The notes beneath the pieces were generated by a model. It was not told the DNA's origin, ran no database searches, and was given only the letters and a program-made list of their open reading frames with translations. Position numbers and translations under genes: made by a program. A stretch of DNA of 64,000 nucleotides from Sipunculus nudus (taxonomy: Eukaryota; Annelida; Sipuncula; Golfingiida; Sipunculidae), in NCBI GenBank assembly GCA_026874595.1, contig CM049318.1:9278741-9342740 (forward strand), written 5' to 3'. Shown piece by piece: positions 37,776-50,600 of this stretch (the stretch's first letter is position 1; every line of letters begins with the position of its first letter).

Positions 37776-38228
37776 TATATAAACAATGAACCAGCATGTC
37801 TATTCATACATCTCTATATAATATATATATATATAATGGAGATGGTTTCTGCGACCAGCTAAAAATGCAGTCATGTTCTCCACCTGGTGTCATTACTTTC
37901 TTCCTTTAAGTTTTTGTTTACCAGTACGCTCCTCACACAACGGTTATACACTGCAGTTTTCCCAAAATTCCTTTTTTATTTTAACTGCTGCTTTGTATTG
38001 CAATGTTCTCTTGGCATGACCCAGAGCGCTCTTTTGGAATATGACCCCGCAAAGGGGATGACAAGCACGGAAGACCCACATTATTGGTACACCGAGCCTG
38101 GGTGACACCAAAATAATCGAGTATAAGCCCCTGAACTCTGCAGAACTCTATGTGCGAAATGTAAGAACAGATTGCGAGGGATAAGATATGTCATATATAT
38201 ACCATATATGAATATATATGAATATATA

Positions 38229-38299
<71 letters not shown>

Positions 38300-40248
38300 T
38301 GACTTGTCCAGTCATGTCATATCTATTTGCGAACCGACAATTTATCAGCAAATATCGGATGTTAAAGGTCTCCTCGCGTACCAGTGTCTAATTAAGTGTC
38401 AATACCAATGGTACGGATATGGAGTAATGAAATCCAGAACAGCAATCAAATGCTGGGACTGCCTGATATTTTATGTATACAAATAGATGTCAGCTCTCAC
38501 AATTGTTAAACTCTCGGCGGATTTTTAATTAAATTATATATTGTGTACATATATTTATAAATTTTAAAGCAAGCGAATCAGTGAAGAATATGTATATGTA
38601 AAAATAAAATTATTTATTGATCCGTTGCGAAACTAGATGGTCAATTACTACCAAACAAACAATATACTGTGCAAGGTCCCAATTGCTCAAATTTATTTTG
38701 CTGTTCTTGGCACGGCATGACACGAAACAAGGTAGACGTCAGTATACATGTAAAATCTATAAGAAACATTCTCTTAACACATATACGTTCGAGTGAGTTT
38801 GTGGCTCAATTGTCCTTATTCACGTTATAGAAAACCTTCATGTTAAATGGTTAATGCGCTTAATAAATAGATGTCTTGAGGTTGGATGGCCGTAAATATT
38901 GCGTCATGTAACATAGATATGAGGAACATATGCCAACTAAAAAATCACATAAATAGTAAAGGTTTTTTTTAAATATTCAGTTGTTATAAGAAAATAGGAA
39001 AACAGAAGCATCAAGTATTCGAAATCAGCCCTTGCATGCTAGATAAAGTTGCCGTCGCCAAAGGTATATCTTATTTTAGCAATGAAACAAATAGAATCCT
39101 CTAAGGAATTAATATCATGATCTAGTATTAAATTTTGAAAAATAGGTTGTTTAGGTGTGAGGAATAATTCTGACATGAGCACTGCAATGTTAGTTCAGGG
39201 ACGAATGACAGGAGGATTAGTGCATTGTATTGCCTACTTTTTAAAAGCAAATAATGATTTAAAAATGTGAGAATGAAGTAATTTGACAATTTTTTGTGCT
39301 CTTTGAAACCACAAGTAAGTCCGTGTAGTTCTTGTTGGAATTTAGTGGAGCCTAGTTTATTGTTTCCACATCTGGTTAACCTTTACATATGCATGGCCAT
39401 TTTCCTGTCCTGTTCAAGATGGTTTTTACCTGAGTTTCGTCGATGCCATATTTCTCTGTTAGGGCTATCTGCAATTAGGCTTCATATTTTTTCTCCTTAA
39501 TGGATATCTATTTTAGTTTTCCGTTTTCACCGTAGTCTTGTTTTCATTATGATTTATCAAATTGATTATATATAGTTTTAGATGTTCACACCTATCGACG
39601 TCACTTTGTTGATAATAAAAATTCTGAAAATTTATCTAGGACTTTTAATCATTTACTAAGGCGGATAAGGCGTGAAACACACAGTGTCATTTATTTTTTT
39701 TTTTACATTAAAAACCCTGGCTAACCAACTTCGACACTTGCTCACCATCCATGGGGAAGGAAACAGGTTTGACTTTTGGAAATAGTTTAGTAAGTCTCCT
39801 GGTATCTCCTGGTAAATATACGTTCTCATATTAGCAGAGAACAGGAGCAGAGACAGCACACCCCTTGAGGTACACCGTTATTCATCAAATCACACAAAAT
39901 AAAATTTTGATTAATATCTGGACTTTTGGATATATTTTTTATGACTTTTGTAATTAATGTAAGCCATTTAAGTTTGTTGTAATATTGTTAAACGTTTTAA
40001 CTTTCTTTGATAATTAGGGCTACTATGAATACTGACAACAAGGTTCTCAATTATGTGTCATGTTGCATATATTTGATATAAAGGCCCTCAAGCCTTATGT
40101 TTTTTTTGCAGTCAAGGTCTTTTTGTGTATTCTATAGTTACTGTTTTCATAATCAAACACGTTATTTTACCTTTATTCTACTTTAGAAGACAAGTGGTGA
40201 GCAAGGCTCCACCAGCCTAATTGTGTTCCGACAAGAAAAGTTGTACAG
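37776..40248. other. upstream flank of the receptor gene
   Basis: Contains a TA array at 38233-38297 and, at about 38300-38500, a remnant of the duplicated-segment family (motifs 'tatttgcg.ac', 'gtcaat.ccaatggt', 'gatattttatg' in the same order as near 2470-2620). The rest is AT-rich without a supported exon. I found no definite promoter; any 5' UTR exon is not identifiable. Confidence 0.5.
38233..38297. repeat. (TA)n microsatellite
   Basis: A long pure AT run preceded by three 'atatatatga' units. Confidence 0.95.
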
Positions 40249-40306
40249 ATGCAGATGTTTGCCCAACTAGTATTTCTGATATTCCTTGAATTTTCCTCAG
40301 CGGCGG
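40249..40306 (+). CDS. receptor exon 1: signal peptide
   Basis: The ATG at 40249 (a second ATG at 40255) starts MQMFAQLVFLIFLEFSSAA, a hydrophobic secretory signal with a likely cleavage after SSA or SAA. The donor at 40307 reads GTATGA; phase 1. Confidence 0.8.
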
Positions 40307-42308
40307 GTATGATTCAAAATCAATAAATAGTTTTAAGAAATAACACACGTTTGCATGAATAAATAATCTATTCGGGCTCTATGATGACGTCATTTAAACT
40401 ACAGCGGTGCATTATTTTTGCTACGTTTAATATGTTTAACTTATGTAACCCGCTTGGCGTATTACGGAATTACATATTTATGATATATTAACAACTTATC
40501 TCCCTATTTATGGTTATATTATAGAAATGAATTAAACTGGTAAATGGAAAATAATTTTTGTACATTACAGAGTGGGATTTTTATCATTTACCAGATCAAG
40601 TCCTATTTTCACAAGCAAATTGCAGTAGATTCGATGACAGCTTTTCCCTAGTGGATCATGAAACGGACCGAGTTATGTTAAGGGACTACATGCAAAACAA
40701 CAGTTTGACATCGGCATGGCTTAATATAAGGAAGATACCTCTTGGTGGCTGGAAATGGGTCAATGGTGAAAATTGTAAATATATATTTTTATTTATAATT
40801 GTAGATTCTTTGAAAGGACGTGTTATATAATAAGTATTGCATCTAAGGGTTACAGTGCACACAATTTCATAATTTCTAATGTATCTGGGTTTTTACTCGA
40901 GTTAAACTATGGTAGAAAACATGGACAATTAGGGAATACTGTAAATGTATACGAATAATAATTATTCAATAAAATGATTTTAACACCTTTTTTTCCTTCT
41001 CTCAAGACAATGAAGGGTTTCCTGGCATGTCTGGCACGGAACGTCACTGCGCGGGTGTGTCCGCCGTTGAGCAGGTGATCAGAGCTACAAGATGTAACAT
41101 TGGTGGAGATCATGAAGGCTACATTTGTGAACATAAAGGTATTGTGATTGAACAACTAATTGCGAATTCAAATGATTTCATTTTAAAAGTCTTTCAGCCC
41201 AACTGTCAAGAAGTTATAATTTTTTTAAACGTGTGATCACTAATGTACGTTTTATTTCTTTATATATAAAATATTTATAGGTATAGTCACAATGATTTGT
41301 GGGTCTGAGTGGGAGTTGAATCTCCTAACATTGATTCTGCTGGCTAATTTTTAATATTGTTGTCACATGTGTTGTAGAGAAGACTTGTGGAGAATCTGGT
41401 AAATGCTTTAAGATGTCAGATTCATACTTTCACTTCGCGTGCGGGGTTAACGACTGGTTTAAAGCAAGGAGTATATGCAAGGAACAAAATGGTGAATTGG
41501 CAATTATGGACACAGTTGAGAAAATCAGGATGTTTGTTGACAAAAAGACTGAATTCCCGAGCTTGTCACTCTGTGGATTCTTCTGGGTTGGTTTGAGAAA
41601 AGAAGATTGGGTCGGTTATCAGGGACAAACAGGCAAGGCGCATACTATGTATATTGTACATAGATATGTATACTACCTTTATATAGAGGGTATATTGTGT
41701 TTCTTATACTTAGTAGAAAGACACTTATTTTATTGCACTTAAATAAATAACTTGAAAAAAAATAGGGAGTTGCAAAATTTCACACATTGAAAGTAAGTTA
41801 AATACATTGCCAGAATTCATTACATTTGACAACACTACTGTAGGAAACACACACACACAAACATATATATATACATACGATGTGCGATACATATGATGTA
41901 CACCGGGTGTAGTCGTATTAATTCTTTTCAGTATAAAGATTGCATTAAACCGCACACAAACAGCGAACAGCTACCCAAGCATTATCTGGTTCATATTGAC
42001 AAAAGAGAATATTATTATTTCTGTTATTATTTTTCCTTTCCAGACGAAAGACCTATAAATTCAACTCATTGGTCAGTCCAAGAGCCTGTTCCAGGGTGGG
42101 ATTGTGCCGCAGTTAATTATTTTTCTGGCGATATATCATGGAAAACCTTGTCCTGTGACAAGGATAGTACTGCGATATGTGTCGGACGTAAGAATGTTTC
42201 TTCCAACATAGACATTGTCATTTACGGTAAAATATGTAAAATTGCCAGATTATTATATGTAATATATAATCATTAAATGTGTTAGAAACTTTTCCTGGAT
42301 AGGTCTCA

Positions 42309-42382
<74 letters not shown>

Positions 42383-44585
42383 CCACAGGTAATAAATGGG
42401 TATATCAGCAGACGGGTAAGTGTAATATGTCCAACTCCTCATATACTATATGTTTGAATTGAACAATCAAAGATTATAATTCAGCATAGATTTTAATACG
42501 AGCATCAAAGATACAATTTTGAATATTCCGGCAGTTAAATAAAACATTAGATGGAAAATAATTTATTGATAAGGCAGAGAGAATACGTCTATTAATTTAC
42601 ATTTGCTAATGCTTGAATAAACAATAAGCAATAAACGTTTCTTTTATGCAACTCGGATGAATAATGTAGTAAACATCCAGCCATACGGAAAGACAAATTA
42701 ACGTAAGATATATACAAATACAAATATGTGATAGTTGACTAAACTACCCGGTGGTTGAAAGAAAGACAGTTAAACTGAATCATTTTTTATTCAAGATAAC
42801 GGGTGTTTATCTTTATTATGTTCATTGGAACTAATATTCCTTATGCATATCAGATCTGACAGATTTCACAACTAAAACAACGGACCAGTGGTCTGATGTT
42901 CCAAAAAATACAGGTGAGTAATGTTCCGGGTCCTTAAATTTTCATTAAAATAGAAAAAATATAGGAATTTTAGACTTAGAATCTTTAGAATTTAAGATTT
43001 TAACTAAAAGTTGAAAATCAGGTGTAAACGAGTCTCACAATCCTATTTTATTTGAAGTAGGCCATAACACCTGAGTATTAACATTTTCAGGATATGTGGT
43101 AGAAATGGCAACCGAAGATGTCGAAGGTATTTCAATATGTCTTACTTTTGTTGATTAACAAAAAATGGACATGATATACCGATGGTTGTAAAAGCTGTAA
43201 AGTAAAAGGAAATATTTTGCTTATAAACGAATATTATTGAAATCATTTGAAATACAAAAATGCATCTGACTTGTAAGCTCTTTGTATATTTACATATGTT
43301 TGTATTATTTGAAGTGGCATTGGCGAAAAGACTTATTGATGGTGTATTTTTTGTTTCAGATACGGGACCACACAAAAAAAATATTATAATTGTTGTTTTA
43401 TCAGTTGTCATCACACTTCTGATTGTTATCAGTGTGCTTATTTTCTTCTGCCTTAAACGTCGCAGGCTAAGGTAAGGCTTTTGCATAGGGCAAAGAGCAT
43501 TTTCTGGCTAAACTGTGATTGCTTCCCAAAATGTTTTTTTTAACCCTTTAAACGGGGGAAGTAGTATAAAGTTTTAAGTCTTTTAAAATGTAAAGTAAAA
43601 TCTATGGTTGAATTTCCCTTCAGTCAAAATGTTTAATTATAAACTGCTGTCATCTACAACATAATTAAATGACCCATTGTTTATCACGTTTAACTGACTA
43701 CCATGGCATTATAGCCTGAAAATTTATTGTGCTGTTCACATTTTTGAAGACATTTTTCGATAATTCAAATTATGCATGATTACTATTTAACGGCCTCGAA
43801 TAGAAATTCAAGCATTACAAATTGATAATAAAAATAAGAAAAATATTTGCGAGAATTGTTGTGATAAAGGTGCTGCTGTATGAATGTTTACTCAACGTTT
43901 ACTCAGTTGCACGGAAACTATTAGTTAAATGTTTAAAACACCTTTGTGTTTTCAGTCCATTCAGGGATTATCTAAATATATTAAACTTGATCGTTCATAT
44001 TGGATGGTCATATGTTTTCTTCTCTGGTATTCTTGATGTGATTTATCTTTGAAAATCTCACTCTACTCATTAGACGTGCCTCCTGGTATCTCAGGTTTAG
44101 CTAATGAGGTCCATAAAATTTTTTAACATAGAAGTGTATTTACGATAGATTGAGGAGACGCGGCCAGTAGGTCTACAGATTTAGATCACCATTGTAATTT
44201 TCTTTTAAATGTGTTTCTTATACATACACAGCCACGAATATTAAATTTTAAAAAAATTACAGGACATGAAATCAGGTTATCCTATATTTAGGGATCTTGA
44301 GCTATAATAGGTCATAATATTCTACTAATTCCAATAGAGGTAGGAAATCATGCAATGGTATTATATCTTTTGAAATGTAATAAGAAGGCTGTGTTTTTTT
44401 GTGGAAGTGCTTTTTAAAGTAATTGTTTTCGAAAACATGTGTATCCTCAGACAAAACAAGGAAAAAGCGCCACGATGTGAACAGGACGAAGCTGATGTGA
44501 TACAAGAATCAGAACGATTGCTGGGTAACCCAGCAAACAGGTGATGTTTAAATTTGTTCTGTCTTAAAAGGGTGATTGCAATTTG

Positions 44586-44652
<67 letters not shown>

Positions 44653-47600
44653 AGTAATATACGAGTGAAATGACGTTTTTAATTGCAAATGAGAGCATTG
44701 CATGGAATTGATCACAGATGGTAAAATGAATAATCTTATTGCGGAAAAACTATTGTGTTCCTTTTCCTTAATAATGTGAGATGTGTCGTTCGAGTGCTTT
44801 CTCAGTTGTGGCACCAAGGTTGTTGAATGAACTTCCGCACTCAATCAGAGCTTCACCATCTTAAGTCTCTTTTAAAAGAAATCTTTAAAGTTACCTTTTT
44901 ATATTAGCTTTTGGTAGTTCTAAGAAATTAGGGGTTTCTTTCAGGAATCTCTGCTTTAGTAGGAATCTACATTTTATGTTTTTAGAACAATTGTCCTTTG
45001 TGTCTTGTAAAGCGCTTTTGATAACTATTTCGTTTAATTAGCGCTATATAAATTAAATTAATGTATTATTATATTATGATTTATATTATTATTATTATAA
45101 TTATAATTATCTGAAGTCATTGCAATAATTTGCATTATACTAAAGAATTCAAATGACCCCACGTGACGAACTGTTCAAATTGCAACGTCGTAAATGTAGC
45201 AGATTATTCTCTTTCCATTTCATATAAAGAGAGAGTATTGATATTAAGCTCTAAATAATTAGTTTAAAAAATGTGTCGTTTATTTATGGTTATTATATAA
45301 CAAAAGTGCTTAAAAAATCATAAATGTGCCCAGTCAATAAATGATATGGAGTAGTCAGACATCTCACAATTAGGTCATGGGAAAACTTTTATTAACGACC
45401 CAATGTGACCATCTTATGTTCAATGTGCTGAAATGTATTGTTCTACAGCATATTTTTTTCACCAATTAATGGCCCAGCCAAATGTTAATATTGGTGTAAC
45501 TAATTTTAATGTTGTTTATTATCTGTTATTCATATATAATAATCTGGAGAATGTACAGCGCCCATATACATATAAAATTAAGGAAACTTTGATGAGAAAA
45601 TGTTCTTCCAATTTACTCACGAAATAAACTGCATTGTGCAGTTTTATTGACGCAGAATGGTGCACACATGGTTATTTGCACCACACTCACGTGGTACCTA
45701 TGTTCAGTACTTTCCAAGTGTGATACATAAACATGTTGCATTCCTTGTTTCTGTGAGCTTGTACATTATAGAACTTCACATCGCGAAACCCGAAATTAAA
45801 ATGTATACAAATAATGACGGGTGTTCTTTACAATAATCCGAAGGTGTTCAATAAGAATAGATTAACACAGTCAAAGCTGCTCACTGCATAGAAAAATATA
45901 TTTTGTTTATTTTTTTTTCAATGATGCTGCATGCCAAATTATGGCAAAGATGAGCTAAAAGTTTTTGATTTCGAATTCGAAAAATATCGGAGCAAACTAG
46001 GACACAGATAACAACATAAGGAAATAAATTGATAGCAGCTTATCATATTATAGTCTAACCGCCACATACTCGGACTCGACTTCTTTATCCCGATATTTCA
46101 ACTTCAAAGTAGAGATCAGGACAAATAATTTATATTATACATTATCCTCTGTATATTTTAATTTTACATCTAAAATACATTGCGGAGAATGTTGTTTAAT
46201 TAAGAAGCATGCGATTGCATCATATCCAGTAAGCAGTCTTCACCGCAAATAACAACACAGTTTATTTATGTTCATATCAATATAATATCAACGCTTCTTT
46301 ACTTGCCTCGGTTGTAGGAATTCATGCGAAGTTGAACTTCCGAGGCAGTCTGCTGAAGATACCACTTCAATCAAGTAATAACGCCTTTTCTCGTTTGCTT
46401 TCTGTCCCCTTGGTTAGAAAACATGTAATTTTTATTAGTTGTAATTCCCAAGTTACTCCTGCTTTTTACAGGGACGGGTGTGTGCTATGGCATACACACT
46501 CTAAGAATTCCAAATCCGACAAGATTTCCATCGCTGAGCATTCAGGAAACGTGATTTCCATAGAAAGGTAAGCAGGATTATTTACCAAATATATTAGTAA
46601 TAAGCTATTTGCTGATATTTTTATAAATGTTTTTATTTAAAAAAATAGAAATGGAAACGGTTCTGATATTTTAATGGGCTAAATTTGCGAAATATATTTG
46701 TTTAAATGTTTCTAAAAATTATCATGATTGTACGTTTCATTTCAGTAGGCCAAAGAAACCTAACTCACAAAAACTGGAACAATACAAAAACGATGCAACA
46801 CAAACATCTTCATAAAAGCCTAAGATCGATTCTTCATAAAAAATGTGTTTCTTTTGGATTTGTTTTACTGTTTGTGATGTCAGTTAAGAAAACAATGTAC
46901 CGATGTAATAATCCATCAATCTGAACGTTACGTTTGTAGTTATATAAATAAGAAAGAAGAGGCTGAGGACAAGATGAACGATCAAACCAAAGATATCATC
47001 GATGAAGTACGCCCATTGCCAGAGCGACAAGAGCATAAAGCTCCACAGAATGGAACATTGGATTCACGGAAATCAACTCAGCCTGAAGAGCAGACCAACA
47101 ATAACCAAACTACTGTAAAAGAAACGAAAGAACTCATATCAGAGCAAGGTATACCTAATACACGCTCAGAAGATAAAAATGAGAAGGTTGTCCAATCAGA
47201 ACCCCAATTTCAAGAAGATAATACAACATTCAGTAAAAGTGTTTGCGGCGGGAAGGAATTCAATTCAAAGCACCAGACTGACGAAACCAAGCTAAGGTAA
47301 GCAACATTATTAGTTTTATTCTTTCAAAGGATATGTGAGGGAAGCACAGTTTAATTGATTCTAAAAAGGGGCCTTGGTTGGTGCCTAACTCGCTGCAGAC
47401 AAAAGATAATTTCTTAACTTCCTGTTGGTAATTTTAGGAGATGGACTTTCTGTACTGGCCATGTAGACCCCATGCACAGAAGGATTATGTTTATTCCGGA
47501 TGTCTATGTGCCTGAGAAAATCCCAATAATTTCAGACCCAGAGAAGAGCTCATTACTTCTCCACAGCCAAAGCGTGATGTAAAGGATATAAACAAACAGC

Positions 47601-50600
47601 AACAAACAGAGTTTTTGTCGAAATTGTTGGTATTTCTATTCCAATGTTTATCAATTAAATACAGCATATTGTATTGAAGTTTATCTCAAGTAAATACAAG
47701 AAAGGTTATAAAAGAAAAGATGGAGGTATTAATTAAGTGAAGACTATTCCTAAATGATTAAGGAGAATTTTATAACAGGGTCAATATAAAGAGAGAGAAA
47801 AAAAACCCGAAAGATTTAGGCTACACGTAGTAAATTGAAAGCATTTGCTTTGCCATGTTTTACATGTTTGTAATTACACTTGTTTTGAAGGGCAGTGTTC
47901 AACCAGTCGCAAACCATTACAGTTTATGATTGATTAATTTAAATTGAAAAAGATACGAGCAGGCTTTCATTTAGGTTAAACCTTGTATTAATACCATGAA
48001 TTACTCCACAGGGCAGAAAAACAAGCACCGGCCAGAGGGGGTCCCAAAGTCAAGAAAGAAATAGAAAAAGAAGATACAGTTAAACAAGAAAAAAGCAAAG
48101 CCTTGACTAAAACGTCAGCGAGGTAACCATATTCAAACCTGACTCCCAAATCTGCTTAATTATATCTGTATGCATTTAATGGTTGTAGCAGCTACAACCA
48201 TTCTTTTCCTAATCTTGACATACTGCTTGCATTGCGGCAATCGGACCGATTGTTGTTCAAAACCTTGAAAATGGAATAATGTGTTCATTTGAAGTTAAAA
48301 CACTATTTAAAATCATTATCCGATTCTACATTTTAAAAGAAATATTTTTATTCTATATAAAATATGCCATGTGGAGGCTGACCATCACAAATGGGAAAGA
48401 TCGTAATAACGCAGTGGAACCTGTACTTTTGGACATCTCTCTAAAGCGGACAACATTATTTACGTTGGCGTTCTAAAACACTGATATAACATGTACATGC
48501 TCCTGAAAGGTGTGATCCCTGAGAGAAAGAGAGAGAGAGAGAAAGATGTTTTGTGTTATTGTTTTAATTGGCTAATAAATGAACTTGTATCCTTAGACAA
48601 ATGAAGGAAATAACAAAACCATGTGAGACAGACGAAGCTGACCATTTGCTGTGTGACAAAACAAACAGGTGAGAATGTTCAAATCGGTCCTTCCTAGTCA
48701 GGGTGGTCGCCTTACAAAAAAAGGGTTATATCAATTAAATGATGTTTATAATTGCAATATAGGCTCTAAATAATTCTGCATAAAAAATGTAACATTTATT
48801 TCTGGTTATTATATGTCGAATGTGTTTGAAAATAACATAAATATGCCATATCGATTAATTATATGCAGTAAGTCAGACATGCCTTAAGAATTAGATAATA
48901 TCTAATTAGATAGTATCAATTTCTTTTAATCGAGTATATCATTCTGATTATTATTCAGCGGACAAATACGTGAAATCCAAGTTATCACTTTATCCTGATA
49001 TTTCCAATTCAAAGTGTAGATCAGGATAAATGATTTATATTATACAACATCCTATTTATCTTCTAACGTTGAATTCTAAAATATGTTTCTGAAGGTGTTT
49101 CATTGGGAAGACTGCAATTGCATAATATTCAGTAAGCAGTCATCACCGCAAATATAAACACAATATTATTTTAATTATGTTCATATCAATATAATATGAA
49201 CGATTCATCACTTGCTTGGGTTTCAGGAATTCACGCGAAATTCAGCTTTCGAGACAGCCTACTGAAGATATCGATAATGGAGACGTTGAAGCAGCGACAC
49301 CGACCACTTTAATCAAGTAATTAAGCAAGCCTTTTTTCTCGTTTGCTTTCTGCCCCGTTGGTTTGAAAATGAACCATATCTACTATTTATCAGTTGCATT
49401 TCCCAAGTTAAAGACACTCCTATTTTCTACAGGGATGGTTGTCGAAAAAAGAAATAAAAAATCTCTGAATATTCCATGCAGACAAGGTTATCCACACTGA
49501 ATATTCAGGAAACGTGATTTCCATAGACGATTTCCTGTGATTATTTACAAAATATTCGAGTGATAGGCTATTTGCTGATATTTTCAGGAATAAAGGCGTT
49601 TTATTAAATTATCAATTTTAAAAATGGAAACATCTTCATATAAGCCTAAGCTCGAATCTTTATCAAATATGTGTTTCTTTGGATTTGTTTCATTGTTTTT
49701 AGTGTCAGTTAACAAAAATACGTACCGATTTCATAATCCTCTGACCTGAACTTAACGTTTGTAGAGAAATAAATAAGAAAAAAGAGACTGACGACAAGAT
49801 AAACGATCAAATCAAAGAAATCATTGAGATAGAACGCCTCGTGACAGAACGACAAGAAGATAAAACTACACAGAGGGGAACATTGGATTCACGGAAATCA
49901 ACTCAGCCTGAAGAACAGACCAACAATAACCCAACTACAGTAAAAGAAACTAAAGAAGTCATATCAGCGCAAGGTTTATTTAAATCACGCTCAGAAGATA
50001 AATATGAGGTTGTCCAATCGAAACCCCAGTTTCAAGAAGATAATACAACATCCAGTAAAAGTGTTTGCGACAAGAAGGAATTCAATTCAAGGCACCAGAC
50101 TGATGAAACCAAGCTGAGGTGAGCAACATTATTAATTTTATCTTTTTAAGGGAGATATAAGGGAAGCACAGTTTGATAAATTCTTAAGAGCAGCCTCGGT
50201 TGGTGCCTAACATGACAAAGAGATACTTTCTTAACTTCCTGTTGGTAACTTAAGGATATGGACTTTCTATACCGGCCCTTTTAAACCCCATGAACAGAAG
50301 GATTACGTTTATTCTAGATGTGTATGTGCCTGTTAAAATCATTATAATAGCAGACCCAGATAAGAGCTCGTTACTTCTCAACAGCCCAAACGTGATGTAA
50401 AGGATATAAACAAGCAGCTACAAGCAGAGTTTTTGTCGAAATTGTTTGTATTTATATCACAATGCTTATTTATTAAATACAGCATATTGTATTGAAATAT
50501 ATCCTACGTGAATACATGAAAGGCCTTTCAGAAAATATGATTTTTTAAGAAATAAACTTCTCTTTAAAGGGTAAAGGAGTACTCTATAACACGGTTAATA

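Noticed and set aside
47540-47580. Possible extra tail exon after an ATTTCAG acceptor
   Set aside because: No donor gives the phase-2 exit required by its neighbours, and the second copy has a stop at the same place.
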